In this document: positions 17,767 to 26,824 of the stretch, in pieces | Numbering within the stretch: the stretch's first letter is position 1 | How the letters are laid out: every line of letters begins with the position of its first letter | Assembly (NCBI RefSeq): GCF_038967635.1 | Contig: NZ_CP152413.1 | Coordinates: 4,716,001 to 4,780,000 of the forward strand | Source of the DNA: Bradyrhizobium sp. B124 | GTDB lineage: Bacteria; Pseudomonadota; Alphaproteobacteria; Rhizobiales; Xanthobacteraceae | Direction of reading: 5' to 3' | Length of the DNA stretch: 64,000 nt | Made by a program: the position numbers and the translations under genes | The notes under the pieces: model-generated | Seen by the model: only the letters and a program-made list of their open reading frames with translations | Told to the model about the DNA's origin: nothing | Database searches by the model: none

Positions 17767-17888
17767 GTCGTCCCGGCGAAGGCCGGGACCCATACCCCGC
17801 GGCCCCTCATGTTCAAAGACTCGGAGTGGATATCCTTTGTAACCAATACGCTTCGGTGGTTATGGGTCCCGGCTTTCGCCGGGACGAC
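17767..17888. repeat. 122-bp inverted-repeat element, copy A
   Basis: The terminal 28-bp arms (17767-17794 and 17861-17888) begin and end with gtcgtcccggcgaaggccgg / its near-complement and carry the inner boundary gggacccata / tatgggtccc. Each arm is itself a hairpin. Four related copies occur in this window at 26626, 28741, 42144 and 45607. Confidence 0.9.
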
Positions 17889-17912
17889 ACCGTGGATGTT
17901 GCAAACGCCGTA

Positions 17913-18422
17913 TCAAATCTTGCCGCCATTGACGTCGCGCTGCACGCGATTGGCCATCTCGATCAGCCGCCGCCAGGCCCGCTCCACGAACGACATCATG
18001 CGATCCATGTCGCGGTCGCTCGGCAGCGGGATCTCGATCTTGCGCTCGCCCTCGGCGACCTTCGGCTCAGCCTTCTTCAACGAATCCGATTTCGGCAACG
18101 CCTCGTCGGTCTTGGCCGATGGTGCGCGCGCGGCGAGCTCGCCTTTCAGCCTGTCATTGTCGGCCTGCAGGCGGCCGATCTCGGCATCCAGCGCTGCGCG
18201 CTCGTCGGGCACCATGTAACAGGCCCAGCCCGCGCTGGAATTGGTGCAGGTCGACACCGCACCGGTGCGGGTGTCGAGCCGCAGGAAGCCATCGCCGGCC
18301 GGTGACAACGCATAGCGGCCGTTCTCGGTATCGGGCGCGGTTTGCGCGAGCGCGGCGCCGCTTGAGATCAGGATGGCAACGATTGCGATGGACAATTTCG
18401 AGGACGACATCGCGATGGGCAT
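17913..18422 (-). CDS. exported protein with coiled-coil segment, 169 aa, unknown
   Basis: MPIAMSSSKLSIAIVAILIS followed by SGAALAQ|TAPD is a signal peptide with likely cleavage after residue 26. The mature N-terminus (GRYALSPAGDGFLRLDTRTGAVSTC) holds two cysteines (TCTNSSAGWAC) that could pair. A heptad-like helix DERAALDAEIGRLQADNDRLKGEL follows, then a Lys/Glu/Pro linker and an amphipathic C-terminal helix (MDRMMSFVERAWRRLIEMAN). The GGAG before ATG 18422 supports this start. It is expected in the periplasm. No enzymatic motif is present. Confidence 0.75.
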   Translation of the reverse strand: MPIAMSSSKLSIAIVAILISSGAALAQTAPDTENGRYALSPAGDGFLRLDTRTGAVSTCTNSSAGWACYMVPDERAALDAEIGRLQADNDRLKGELAARAPSAKTDEALPKSDSLKKAEPKVAEGERKIEIPLPSDRDMDRMMSFVERAWRRLIEMANRVQRDVNGGKI

Positions 18423-18453
18423 GGCTTGCTCCGCCTCAACCTGATTCCTGCCC

Positions 18454-19077
18454 CTAGACCACAGAGCTATAGGGCTTGCGGCCTGACTTCAACGCGTCCT
18501 CGAGCAATTCGATCCGGTCCTGCCCCCAGAAGACCTCGCCATCGAGCACATAGCCGGGCGAGCCGAACACGCCGGCGTCCAATGCATTCTGGCGATTCTG
18601 CTCATAGACCGCGCTGATCGCATCGGAGCCCGAGCGCTCCACCAGCTGCCGGCCGGGCAAGCCTGCATCGTCGGCGAGCTTCACCAGCGTTGCAGCATCG
18701 GCAAGATTGAGCTCAAGCTCCCACACCGCGGGATAGGCGCGTTGCAAGAACGGCTCGGGGTCGAGGCCGGCCTCGAGCAGCGCGATCACGACGCCATCGG
18801 CAAGCCGCCCGTTGAACGGCCAATTGGCCGGCTGCAGGTGAAAATTCAGCCCGCGCTTGTCGCGCCAGCGCTGCAATTCGATCATCCGGTAGCGCTGCCG
18901 CACCGGATGGCGCTGGGCGAGCGGCAACCCGCCGGTCTCCGAGAACAAATCGACCAGCAGCACGGGCCGGTAATTTACCTTGAGATCGTAATCGTTTACG
19001 AGCCGCACGAAGGGCTTGTGACCGATATAGGCCCAGGGCGATTGCAGCGAGAAGTAGTAATCGATCTGGCGTGACAT
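18454..19077 (-). CDS. 2-hydroxychromene-2-carboxylate isomerase-like DsbA-fold protein, 207 aa
   Basis: The start MSRQIDYYFSLQSPWAYIGH carries the Ser of the active site typical of HCCA isomerase/kappa-class GST proteins. VLLVDLFSETGGLPLAQRHP, the helical insertion with NWPFNGRLADGVVIALLEAG and the cis-Pro loop VFGSPGYVLDGEVFWGQDRIELLEDAL complete the DsbA-like fold. Such enzymes use glutathione to isomerise aromatic breakdown products, or have unknown substrates. In-frame upstream sequence to 19233 is intergenic in character. No aromatic degradation genes are adjacent, so the substrate is open. Confidence 0.88.
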   Translation of the reverse strand: MSRQIDYYFSLQSPWAYIGHKPFVRLVNDYDLKVNYRPVLLVDLFSETGGLPLAQRHPVRQRYRMIELQRWRDKRGLNFHLQPANWPFNGRLADGVVIALLEAGLDPEPFLQRAYPAVWELELNLADAATLVKLADDAGLPGRQLVERSGSDAISAVYEQNRQNALDAGVFGSPGYVLDGEVFWGQDRIELLEDALKSGRKPYSSVV

Positions 19078-19258
19078 GCGGAACCCTGACTGCGTGAGAG
19101 GATAAGGACTTTCGGTGATCCCAGCAGAGCCGGAAATGCCAGGCAACATCGCTTCAAAGCATACAAGCTGTTGCACTGCGAACACTGCGTCACTCTGACC
19201 TTGAATATCTTCAAATAAATCCAGCAGAATCAAAGCAATAACTGGTTACGACGCAATC

Positions 19259-19287
19259 TTGACTTGATTAGACGCGGTAAGTATGGT
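19259..19287 (+). promoter_or_regulatory. probable sigma-70-type promoter of the F0 ATP synthase operon
   Basis: TTGACT at 19259-19264 and TATGGT at 19282-19287 are spaced by 17 bases, 67 bases before the atpI start. Both hexamers are close to the consensus, which is uncommon in this GC-rich DNA. Confidence 0.6.
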
Positions 19288-19353
19288 CCGCGCGGCTTTT
19301 GACGGGGACGGGCGCAATTTCCATCATCCGCGGCTTCGGTTAGTGTTTGCAGC

Positions 19354-19725
19354 ATGGCTGAGAACACCAACGACGGCGCAGGTGGAAGTCGCGATCAATC
19401 GCCTCCTGACGAAGCTGCGCTTTCCGCAAGGCTCGGAAGTCTCGATCATCGGTTGTCAGAAATTCGCGACAGCCGCAGGAGCAAGACTGATCAATCCGGT
19501 ACTGAAAGCGGGGACAGTGCGGCCAGAGCTTCGGCGATGGCGCTCGGTTTTCGTCTTTCCTCGGAGCTGATCGCGGGCGTTGCCGTCGGAGCGGCGATTG
19601 GCTGGGGATTCGACCGTTTGCTGTCGACGTCGCCATTCGGCTTCATCGTGTTGACGCTGCTCGGCTTCGTCGCCGGCGTGTTCAACGTGGTGAGGTCCGC
19701 GGGCGTGGCCTCGGGCAAGCGCTGA
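19354..19725 (+). CDS. atpI: F0F1 ATP synthase accessory protein AtpI
   Basis: The first 55 residues are polar and charged. Two hydrophobic helices follow (AMALGFRLSSELIAGVAVGAAIGWGFD and PFGFIVLTLLGFVAGVFNVVRS), the AtpI layout of a short membrane protein that helps assemble the c-ring and is implicated in magnesium handling. At 123 residues it is usual for the family in Rhizobiales. It heads the F0 operon, ending 72 bases before atpB. No strong ribosome site precedes ATG 19354, which fits low expression of this accessory subunit. Confidence 0.88.
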   Translation: MAENTNDGAGGSRDQSPPDEAALSARLGSLDHRLSEIRDSRRSKTDQSGTESGDSAARASAMALGFRLSSELIAGVAVGAAIGWGFDRLLSTSPFGFIVLTLLGFVAGVFNVVRSAGVASGKR

Positions 19726-19797
19726 GCGCTGGCGGGAAGTCACGACATTTGAAATTCGATTACCGGCACGATGGCCGGTGGACCAAGAGCCGCGCGG

Positions 19798-20547
19798 ATG
19801 AAAATCGACCCGATCCACCAGTTCAATATCGAGCCCCTCTTCACGCTCGGCCACATCGGCAATCACACGATCGCCTTCACCAATTCGTCGCTCTACATGT
19901 TCATCGCGGTGCTGCTGATTGCACTGCTGATGCTGGCGAGCAGCCGGGATCTGGTTCCGGGACGGCTGCAGTCGGTCGCCGAGATCTCCTACGAGTTCGT
20001 CGCCAGCACGGTTCGCGGCAACGCCGGTGCGGAAGGCATGAAGTTCTTCCCGCTGATCTTCTCGCTCTTCATGTTCATCTGCGTCTCGAACCTCGTGGGC
20101 ATCATCCCCTACACCTTCACGATCTCGAGCCACCTGATCGTCACCGCAGCCCTTGCACTCCTGGTGTTCTTCACCGTCCTGATCTACGGCCTCTACAAGA
20201 ACGGTCTGAAATTCTTCAAGATCTTCGTCCCCTCCGGCGTTCCGCTGTACATCCTGCCGCTGGTCATGTTCATCGAGGTCCTGTCGTTCTTCCTGCGGCC
20301 GGTCTCGCACAGCGTGCGTCTGTTCGCCAACATGCTGGCCGGCCACATCGCGCTCAAGGTGTTCGCGGGCTTCGTCGCGATGCTCGGCTTCTCGCTGGGC
20401 GCACTCGGCTGGTTCGGCGGCGTGCTGCCGCTGGCGCTCACGGTCGCGCTGTACGCGCTCGAACTGCTGGTCGCGTTCCTGCAGGCCTACGTGTTCGCGA
20501 TCCTGACCTGCATCTACCTCAACGACGCCATTCATCCGGGACACTAA
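19798..20547 (+). CDS. atpB: ATP synthase F0 subunit a
   Basis: This is the membrane stator subunit forming the proton half-channels against the c-ring. [18 protein letters not shown] opens the protein. [17 protein letters not shown] contains the essential arginine region ([13 protein letters not shown]), and the C-terminus has [25 protein letters not shown] with the conserved Gln. Length 249 matches related bacteria. ATG 19771 in the same frame would add MAGGPRAAR and is considered less likely. It lies between atpI and atpE. Confidence 0.95.
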   Translation: MKIDPIHQFNIEPLFTLGHIGNHTIAFTNSSLYMFIAVLLIALLMLASSRDLVPGRLQSVAEISYEFVASTVRGNAGAEGMKFFPLIFSLFMFICVSNLVGIIPYTFTISSHLIVTAALALLVFFTVLIYGLYKNGLKFFKIFVPSGVPLYILPLVMFIEVLSFFLRPVSHSVRLFANMLAGHIALKVFAGFVAMLGFSLGALGWFGGVLPLALTVALYALELLVAFLQAYVFAILTCIYLNDAIHPGH

Positions 20548-20602
20548 GCGGTCCGGGGAATCTCCACCCACCAATCTGTCTATCTTTCTCAAGGAGCTAC
20601 AA

Positions 20603-20833
20603 ATGGAACCGGCAGCAGCAAAACTTATCGGCGCGGGCATCGCGTGCATCGGCATGGGCGGTGCGGGCGTCGGCGTGGGCATCATCTTCGGCAACTACCT
20701 CGCCGCTGCGGTGCGTAACCCCTCGGCCGCTCAGGGCCAGTTCGGCAACCTGATCTTCGGCTTCGCCGTGACCGAAGCGCTCGGCATCTTCTCGCTGCTG
20801 ATCGCGCTGCTTCTGCTGTTCGTTCCGCTCTGA
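20603..20833 (+). CDS. atpE: ATP synthase F0 subunit c
   Basis: The 76-residue hairpin has two hydrophobic helices joined by the polar loop [11 protein letters not shown]. The proton-carrying carboxylate is Glu58 in [15 protein letters not shown], and the glycine-rich first helix is [12 protein letters not shown]. It forms the rotor ring. AAGGAG lies at ideal distance before the ATG, stronger than for atpI, in line with the need for many copies. The following spacer carries two small tandem hairpins. Confidence 0.97.
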   Translation: MEPAAAKLIGAGIACIGMGGAGVGVGIIFGNYLAAAVRNPSAAQGQFGNLIFGFAVTEALGIFSLLIALLLLFVPL

Positions 20834-20887
20834 GCGGCACCCCGGTTCCGCTTTAGCGGCAACCCGGTTCCGCTCTCGCGGTAACCC
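20834..20887 (+). repeat. 22-bp tandem repeat forming hairpins after atpE
   Basis: Two full units (20834-20855 and 20856-20877, gcggcacccggttccgct-like) and a partial third (20878-20887) start directly behind the atpE stop codon. Within each unit AGCGG pairs with CCGCT. They may stabilise or partly terminate the atpE transcript. Confidence 0.7.
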
Positions 20888-20946
20888 GTCGCGCCGCCCA
20901 AAGGTCGTACAATGGGCGGCGCGCATGACAGCAACAGGAGAACACC

Positions 20947-21513
20947 GTGGCTGAGAGTCATGGCGAGGCAAAAGGCCAGAATGCCGGCGCCCACACCGAG
21001 GCCGATGGCGGACATCACGGCGGAACCTTTCCGCCGTTCGATTCCTCCAATTACGCCTCGCAGCTGGTGTCGCTGGCGATTGCATTTGTCGCGCTCTATC
21101 TGATCGTGTCGCGTATCGCCCTGCCGCGCGTCGGCGGGACGATCGATGCACGCCAGAACAAGATCGAGGGCGATCTGGCCGAAGCGCAGAAGCTGAAGGA
21201 CGAGTCCGACGCGGCGCTGAAGGCCTATGAAACCGAGCTGGCGAATGCGCGCTCCAACGCGCAGGCGATCGGCAACGAGACCCGCGAGAAGCTGAACGCG
21301 GCCTCGGAAGTCGAGCGCAAGGCGCTGGAAGAGAAGCTGGCGGCCAAGCTCGCCGACGCCGAGAAGCAGATCGCAACGACCCGGACCAACGCCATGAGCA
21401 ACGTCCGCGGTATCGCGGCGGATGCGGCCGGCGCCATCGTCCAGCAACTCGCCGGCGTCACGCCGGACGCGAATGCGGTCAACAGCGCCGTCGACGCGTC
21501 GCTGAAGGGATAG
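20947..21513 (+). CDS. atpG: ATP synthase F0 subunit b'
   Basis: The protein has a polar, His-rich N-terminus ([19 protein letters not shown]), one membrane helix ([21 protein letters not shown]) and a long charged coiled coil ([40 protein letters not shown]), as in the b' stator subunit of photosynthetic and rhizobial alphaproteobacteria. The start is GTG at 20947, supported by AGGAG six bases upstream; the first ATG further in would delete the segment before the membrane helix. It forms a peripheral stalk heterodimer with the next gene product. Confidence 0.93.
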   Translation: MAESHGEAKGQNAGAHTEADGGHHGGTFPPFDSSNYASQLVSLAIAFVALYLIVSRIALPRVGGTIDARQNKIEGDLAEAQKLKDESDAALKAYETELANARSNAQAIGNETREKLNAASEVERKALEEKLAAKLADAEKQIATTRTNAMSNVRGIAADAAGAIVQQLAGVTPDANAVNSAVDASLKG

Positions 21514-21516
21514 ACG

Positions 21517-22002
21517 ATGTTTTACGAACCGGAAACCTGGGTTGCGATCGCCTTCGTCATTCTGCTGGTCGTGTTCGGCTACCTCGGCGTCCATCGCACC
21601 CTGCTGACGGCGCTCGATCATCGTGCCGAGCGCATCAAGGCTGAGCTGGATGACGCCCGCCGTCTGAAGGACGAGGCCAACAAGCTGCTCGGCGAATACA
21701 AGGCGCGCCGCGCCAGTGCGGAGCGCGAAGCCGCCGACATCATCTCCAATGCCAAGGCCGAAGCCGAACGGATCGCGGCTGAAGCCAAGGCCAAGATGGA
21801 AGATTTTGTCGCCCGGCGGACCAAGACCGCCGAGGGCAAGATCGCCCAGGCCGAGGCCCAGGCCGTGGCCGATGTGCGCGCCGCCGCGGCCAACGCCGCC
21901 GTGACCGCCGCCTCGACCATCCTGTCGCAGTCGGTCAAGGGCTCGGTTGCCGACGACCTCGTCGGCAAGGGCATCGCCGAAGTTCGTTCCAAGCTGAACT
22001 GA
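21517..22002 (+). CDS. atpF: ATP synthase F0 subunit b
   Basis: The 161-residue protein has an N-terminal membrane helix ([21 protein letters not shown]) and an extended alpha-helical stalk ([40 protein letters not shown]). It starts three bases after the b' stop codon, so the pair is translationally linked. The F1 genes are absent here, as expected where F0 and F1 operons are separate. A strong terminator follows. Confidence 0.95.
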   Translation: MFYEPETWVAIAFVILLVVFGYLGVHRTLLTALDHRAERIKAELDDARRLKDEANKLLGEYKARRASAEREAADIISNAKAEAERIAAEAKAKMEDFVARRTKTAEGKIAQAEAQAVADVRAAAANAAVTAASTILSQSVKGSVADDLVGKGIAEVRSKLN

Positions 22003-22021
22003 CGCGATCACACTTCCTTCG

Positions 22022-22058
22022 AAAAAGGCCGGCGCGAACTGATCGCGCCGGCCTTTTT
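22022..22058. terminator. bidirectional terminator between atpF and the convergent gene
   Basis: The 16-base arms aaaaaggccggcgcga and tcgcgccggccttttt (22022-22037, 22043-22058) form a nearly perfect hairpin with A and T runs on both sides, able to stop transcription from either direction. Confidence 0.92.
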
Positions 22059-22107
22059 CTTTGTTCCTGCTGTTTCTTATTCCACCGGCCCGTCACGGCC
22101 GCCGCCG

Positions 22108-22755
22108 CTACTTCTTCTTGTGCGGCGCGCGGGCCTTGGGCTCCGGCTTCAGCGCCTGCGGATCGAAGCCGATATAGAAGATGTAATCGTCGTTCTCCGC
22201 GGCCGACGGCGCCGGATAGACGACATCCTCGGCGACCAGGCTGAACGGCACGCTGCCGCTGTCGTCCATCTGCACCGTGGTGGTGTAGGCCTTGGTGGCG
22301 ATGGTCTTCTCGCCGACGCCGCCCTTCACCACGGCGACGCGCAGCGGCACCTGGATGGTCGGCGGTGCGCCCTGGGGGCCGACAATGACCCGCCCCTGGA
22401 TACCGATCTTGGCCGTGATCTGGCCGCTGTTCAGATTGCATTCCCGCGCCGTGCGCGTGATCGAGGCCAGGAACTTGACGTCGTTGCCGACCGCTTCCTT
22501 GCCGTCCACGGCCACCGAATAGGTCGAGGCCCCGGAGCGGATCTGCACCGGCGGGCAGGTCAGCCCGGCGTCGGCATCGTTGAGCGGCTGCGGCGCCGCG
22601 GGCGTCGCCGGCTTCGAATCGGACGAACCGCCGCCGAACAGGCTCTTGAAGCGGTCGCTCAGCGACTGCGCCGAGCTGGCCTTCGGCAGCAGGGTGGCAC
22701 CGAGACCGATCGATACCGCCGCCGCGAGCGCGAACCTGATCACCCTGTCACACAT
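22108..22755 (-). CDS. exported protein, 215 aa, unknown
   Basis: MCDRVIRFALAAAVSIGLGA followed by TLLPKASSAQ|SL is a signal peptide. The mature protein has a linker rich in Ser/Pro (GGGSSDSKPATPAAP), then a beta-rich domain with VQIRSGASTYSVAVDGKEAV, ITRTARECNLNSGQITAKIG and VPLRVAVVKGGVGEKTIATK, two cysteines (LTCPPV, ECNL), and a lysine-rich end (PHKKK). This pattern is common in exported Bradyrhizobium proteins of unknown role. It is expected in the periplasm. It is convergent with atpF. Confidence 0.75.
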   Translation of the reverse strand: MCDRVIRFALAAAVSIGLGATLLPKASSAQSLSDRFKSLFGGGSSDSKPATPAAPQPLNDADAGLTCPPVQIRSGASTYSVAVDGKEAVGNDVKFLASITRTARECNLNSGQITAKIGIQGRVIVGPQGAPPTIQVPLRVAVVKGGVGEKTIATKAYTTTVQMDDSGSVPFSLVAEDVVYPAPSAAENDDYIFYIGFDPQALKPEPKARAPHKKK

Positions 22756-22920
22756 GCGATATTCCTAAAGCCCCCAAACCGGAGTTCCCCGCTTCGCGGG
22801 CGTTATAGCAAGCCAATGGCGGCGAACCCAAGGCATGTTGAAACGGCATGTTGCAAAGGCATGTTGAAAGCATCCTGAAACGGCTCGGATGCGGCCCGCC
22901 ATCGCCAATAGGCTTGGGAT

Positions 22921-23508
22921 TCAGCCGCGGAAATCCTCATGCAGCAGGCCGAACAGCAGGTGGTCCTGCCAGATCCCGTTGATGCAGAGATAGCGCCGCG
23001 CCAGACCCTCGCGGGTGAAGCCGCACTTCTCCAGCACGCGGATCGACGACGCATTGGAGGGAATGCAGGCCGCCTCGATGCGATGCAGGTTGAGCTCGCC
23101 GAACAGCGAGGGCAGCAGCACCCGCAGCGCCGTCGTCATGTAGCCGCGATGGGCGTGCGGCAGGCCGACCCAATAGCCGATCGTGCCGGCCTGTACGATG
23201 CCGCGGCGGACATTGGCGAGCGTGATACCGCCGATCATCACCCCGTCCGATTCGCGGAAGATGATGAACGGATAGGAGCGGTCGGCGGCGATATCCTCGC
23301 TGTAGCGACGCAACCTGCGGCGGAAGCCGGCGCGGGTCAGGTCGTCGGAGGGCCAGATCGGCTCCCATGGCGTCAGATAGGCGCGGCTGAACTCGCGCAA
23401 CTGAGCCCATTGCGGGAAATCCGACATTTGCGGCGCACGCAGCAAAAGCCCGTGCCCCCGCGGCATCAGTGCAGCCGGTCCACTGGACGGCAAACGAAAC
23501 AGGGCCAT
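22921..23508 (-). CDS. GNAT N-acetyltransferase, RimJ/RimL type, 195 aa
   Basis: LFRLPSSGPAALMPRGHGLLLRAP opens the fold. The acetyl-CoA-binding signature lies in YWVGLPHAHRGYMTTALRVLL, then LHRIEAACIPSNASSIRVLEKCGFTREG and the RimJ-type end RRYLCINGIWQDHLLFGLL. Enzymes of this type acetylate the N-terminus of ribosomal proteins or small amines; the substrate here cannot be told. ATG 23508 is chosen because upstream frame to 23589 lies in repeat sequence. It is downstream of the thrC/M16 pair but separated by the 23533-23714 repeat. Confidence 0.87.
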   Translation of the reverse strand: MALFRLPSSGPAALMPRGHGLLLRAPQMSDFPQWAQLREFSRAYLTPWEPIWPSDDLTRAGFRRRLRRYSEDIAADRSYPFIIFRESDGVMIGGITLANVRRGIVQAGTIGYWVGLPHAHRGYMTTALRVLLPSLFGELNLHRIEAACIPSNASSIRVLEKCGFTREGLARRYLCINGIWQDHLLFGLLHEDFRG

Positions 23509-23532
23509 GGCCCAACACTCCCCCGCCAAGCT

Positions 23533-23714
23533 GCTCCCCCTCGCCTGCTCGTGCGGGGAGAGGGTCGGGGTGAGGGGCCGTTTCCGCAAACTCGGCCTGC
23601 GGATAGCCCCCTCACCCGAAGCCTTCGGCCATAGCCGAGGCTCCGCCTCGGCGTATCTCCGTCAACGGCCGCCGGTAGGCGGCCTCTGCTCTCCCCCGCA
23701 AGCGGGGCGAGGTA
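23533..23714. repeat. palindromic intergenic repeat before the acetyltransferase gene
   Basis: Complementary G- and C-rich blocks (ctcgtgcggggagagggtcg with ctctcccccgcaagcgggg, and ggtgagggg with cccctcacc) bracket inner hairpins such as gccgaggctccgcctcggc and ggccgccggtaggcggcc. The block type gggagagggtcggggtgag is frequent in Bradyrhizobium intergenic DNA. It separates the M16 peptidase gene from the GNAT gene. Confidence 0.65.
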
Positions 23715-23724
23715 AGCAGAATTC

Positions 23725-25014
23725 TTAGTGCAGCAGCGTCTTTGCCTTCGACTTCGTCAATCCTTCCGCAAAAGACACCGCCGTGTCCAGACCCCTGCCG
23801 CTGCCGAGTGCAACAACGGCGGGCCGGCTGCGCGACAGCAGCGCACGGGCGGCGTTGCGGCTCGATTCGACCGAGACCGCGTCGATCCGCGCCACCAGCT
23901 CTTCCACCGTCTGCGGCCGGCCATAGGCTAGCACATGGCGTGCCAGCTGCTCGGCCCGGGATGAACAGCTTTCCAGCGCCATCAACAAGCCGGCCTTCAT
24001 CTGCGCCTTGGCGCGGGCGACCTCGGCCTCGGTCAGGGTTTCCACCGCGTCATTGATGACGTCGACGATGACTTCCATCATCTCCGGCGCATCGGCCGGA
24101 TCGGTCCCGGTGTAGAGGCCGAAGAAGCCGGTGTCGGTGTAGGGGGCGTGGAAGGTGTAGATCGAGTAGCACAGGCCGCGCTTCTCGCGCACCTCCTGGA
24201 ACAGCCGCGACGACATCCCGCCGCCCAGCGTGTTGGTGAAGACCTGCAGCGAGAACAGCGACAGGTCGGTCTGCGGCACGCCTTCGAGCGCCAGCGTCAG
24301 ATGCGCCTGCTCGAGATCGCGATGCACCACCCGCGAGCCGCCCTTGCCGAACATCGCAGCCTGCGGCTTCGGCGCCGGCGTGGCGTCGAAGCTCGCGAAT
24401 TTCTCGGCGACGTCCTCGACGACGCGCTTGTGATCGACCGCGCCGGCGGCGGCGACCACCATGTCCGGGGCGCGGTAATGCGTCGACAGATAGCCGCGCA
24501 GCGTGTCGCGGTTGAAGGCCTTCAGCGTCTTGGCGGTGCCGAGCAGCGAGCGCCCCATCGGCTGGTCCGGATAGCAGAGCTCGTTGAGATGCTCGAACAC
24601 GACGTCGTCGGGTGTATCCTGCGCTGCGCCGATCTCCTGCACGATGACGCTCTTCTCGCGCTCCAGCTCGTCCGGCACGAAGGACGGGTTGGCGAGGATG
24701 TCGGAGAGCACGTCGAGCGCCAGCGGCACGTCGGCCTTCATCACCCGCGCGTAGTAGGCCGTGGTCTCGGTCGAGGTCCCGGCATTGAGGTCGCCGCCAA
24801 CCGCCTCGATCTCCTCGACGATCTCGCGCGAGGAGCGACGCGCGGTGCCCTTGAACGCCATGTGTTCCAGGAGATGCGAGATGCCGTGCTCGTTCGGCTT
24901 CTCGTCGCGTCCGCCGACGCCGGCCCAGACCCCAAGTGCCGAGGTCTCCAGATGCGGCATGGTGTCGGTGACGACGGTCAGGCCACTCGGCAGCTTGGTG
25001 ATTTCAACACTCAT
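23725..25014 (-). CDS. M16-family zinc peptidase (processing peptidase-like), 429 aa
   Basis: The inverted zinc motif HxxEH is seen in GISHLLEHMAFKGTARRS, and the downstream glutamate region is EIEAVGGDLNAGTSTETTAY. Together with GGGMSSRLFQEVREKRGLCYS this matches the alphaproteobacterial homologues of mitochondrial processing peptidase beta. It is likely cytosolic and cleaves short peptides or leader sequences. Its ATG overlaps the thrC stop codon by one base, so the two are co-transcribed. This thrC-M16 order is a conserved arrangement in alphaproteobacteria as far as I recall. Confidence 0.93.
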   Translation of the reverse strand: MSVEITKLPSGLTVVTDTMPHLETSALGVWAGVGGRDEKPNEHGISHLLEHMAFKGTARRSSREIVEEIEAVGGDLNAGTSTETTAYYARVMKADVPLALDVLSDILANPSFVPDELEREKSVIVQEIGAAQDTPDDVVFEHLNELCYPDQPMGRSLLGTAKTLKAFNRDTLRGYLSTHYRAPDMVVAAAGAVDHKRVVEDVAEKFASFDATPAPKPQAAMFGKGGSRVVHRDLEQAHLTLALEGVPQTDLSLFSLQVFTNTLGGGMSSRLFQEVREKRGLCYSIYTFHAPYTDTGFFGLYTGTDPADAPEMMEVIVDVINDAVETLTEAEVARAKAQMKAGLLMALESCSSRAEQLARHVLAYGRPQTVEELVARIDAVSVESSRNAARALLSRSRPAVVALGSGRGLDTAVSFAEGLTKSKAKTLLH

Positions 25015-26429
25015 CAGGCAACTCCCTGCTTGGCGGCACGGCTGACCGACAGCACGAAGCGCTCGACCTCGGCGGAATCATTCTTCATGACCGTCATGTG
25101 TTCGGATTTCGTCATCAGGCTTCCGAGCCAGGCCGGCAGTTGCGGGCGCACCCCGCAGGCCGCCTCGACCGCATCGGGGAATTTGGCCGCATGCGCGGTC
25201 GACAGCACGATGTTCGGTATCTTGGAGTCCGAGGTGTCGCGATCGGCAACCGCGAGCGCGACCGCGGTGTGCGGATCGACGAGATCACCGGCCTCGCGCC
25301 AGGCGGCGCGGATCGCGGCCGCCGTCTCGGTCTCGTCGGCGCGGCCGGCATCGAAATCGCGGCGCACCGTGGCCAGGGTCGCATCCGGCAGCACGAAGCG
25401 GCCGGACTGCTTCAGCGAGGCCATCAGGCGGCGCACCTGATCGGCGTCGCGGCCACTGGCCTCGAACAATAGCCGCTCGAAATTCGAGGACACCTGGATG
25501 TCCATCGACGGCGACGCCGTGGCGTGCACCTCGCGCACCTCGTAGTTGCCGGTCTTCAGCGTGCGCGGCAGGATGTCGTTGACGTTGGCGGCAATCCGCA
25601 GCCAGCGGATCGGCAGCCCCATGCGCTTCGCCACATAGCCGGCGAAGATGTCGCCGAAATTGCCGGTCGGCACCGTGAAATCCACCGTCCGCTGCGGCGC
25701 GCCGAGCGCAACCGCCGAGGTGAAATAATAGACCACCTGCGCCACGATGCGCGCCCAGTTGATCGAGTTGACGCCCGACAGCGCCACCTGGTCGCGGAAG
25801 CGATGGTTGTTGAACATCTCCTTCACCAGCGCCTGGCAATCGTCGAACGTACCTTCGATCGCCAACGCGTGGACGTTGGCCGCACCGGTCGTCGTCATCA
25901 TGCGCCGCTGCACTTCGGAGATGCGCCCGTTCGGGAACAGCACCACGAGGTCGACATTGTCGAGATTGGCAAACGCCTCGACCGCAGCGCCGCCGGTATC
26001 GCCCGAGGTTGCGACCACGATGGTGGTGCGCTGCGCGCGCTTGGCCAGCACGTGATCCATCAGCCGCGAGATCAGCTGCATCGCGACGTCCTTGAACGCC
26101 AGCGTCGGCCCATGGAACAGCTCGAGCAGGAACTGGTTCGGCCCGACCTGGTCGAGCGGCACCACGGCGGGATGGCGGAAGGTGGCATAGGCCTCGTTCG
26201 CCATGCGGCCGAGCTCGGCGTCGGAAATCTCGCCGGCGACAAACGGCCGGATGATCTCGACCGCGACCTCCCAATAGGGACAGCCGAAGAAGGCGGCGAT
26301 GGTCTCGGGCGACAATTGCGGCCAGGTCTCGGGCACGTAAAGCCCGCCGTCACGGGCAAGCCCGGTCAGCATCACATCGCAGAAGCCAAGCGCCGGGGCC
26401 TCACCCCGGGTCGAAATATACCGCGTCAA
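25014..26429 (-). CDS. thrC: threonine synthase
   Basis: It converts O-phosphohomoserine to threonine with PLP. The PLP lysine is in HGPTLAFKDVAMQL. TSGDTGGAAVEAF and VPTGNFGDIFAGYVAKRMG are the phosphate-binding and catalytic loops. The N-terminus YISTRGEAPALGFCDVMLTG LARDGG is typical. No ATG or GTG fits: I place the start at TTG 26429, which has GGAGGG five bases upstream. Another TTG at 26441 lies inside that ribosome site. The product is 471 residues. It is the first gene of the thrC-M16 pair. Confidence 0.94.
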   Translation of the reverse strand: MTRYISTRGEAPALGFCDVMLTGLARDGGLYVPETWPQLSPETIAAFFGCPYWEVAVEIIRPFVAGEISDAELGRMANEAYATFRHPAVVPLDQVGPNQFLLELFHGPTLAFKDVAMQLISRLMDHVLAKRAQRTTIVVATSGDTGGAAVEAFANLDNVDLVVLFPNGRISEVQRRMMTTTGAANVHALAIEGTFDDCQALVKEMFNNHRFRDQVALSGVNSINWARIVAQVVYYFTSAVALGAPQRTVDFTVPTGNFGDIFAGYVAKRMGLPIRWLRIAANVNDILPRTLKTGNYEVREVHATASPSMDIQVSSNFERLLFEASGRDADQVRRLMASLKQSGRFVLPDATLATVRRDFDAGRADETETAAAIRAAWREAGDLVDPHTAVALAVADRDTSDSKIPNIVLSTAHAAKFPDAVEAACGVRPQLPAWLGSLMTKSEHMTVMKNDSAEVERFVLSVSRAAKQGVA

Positions 26430-26625
26430 ACCGCCCTCCAAAGGCTTCGATTAGAGCCTTAAGCCTTTGATATCATGGATTTATCGAGTTCGCCGCATGC
26501 GACCCGATGTGGTTCACCATAGAAGATCGGACCGGCAATGGGTAGCCCGAAGCGCGCGTCTCGGGGGCGCGCGGAGTGGTGAGTGGCGTCGCCCGCGACC
26601 CACCGCCAGCGCCGCATTCACAACC

Positions 26626-26745
26626 GTCGTCCTGGCGAAAGCCAGGACCCATAACCACCGCATTCGGTGATGACCGGGATGGTGGCCCCAGCGTCGCGCA
26701 GCAACAAGCGGTCGGGGTAATGGTCCTGGCTTGCGCCAGGACGAC
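26626..26745. repeat. 120-bp inverted-repeat element, copy B, in the thrC upstream gap
   Basis: The arms gtcgtcctggcgaaagccag (26626 onward) and ctggcttgcgccaggacgac (to 26745) correspond to those of copy A, with compensating changes (cctgg/ccagg instead of cccgg/ccggg) that preserve pairing. The rest of the gap 26430-26824 shows no gene. Confidence 0.88.
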
Positions 26746-26824
26746 GTTGAGTGTGTTGCACGATCGCGAGCAAGCCCGGTGTCATCACCCGCGTGCGCTT
26801 TCGCGGGTGATCCAGTATTCGTCC

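Noticed and set aside
20834..20887. CRISPR-like array
   Set aside because: Only two contiguous units without spacers and no cas genes; a tandem repeat.
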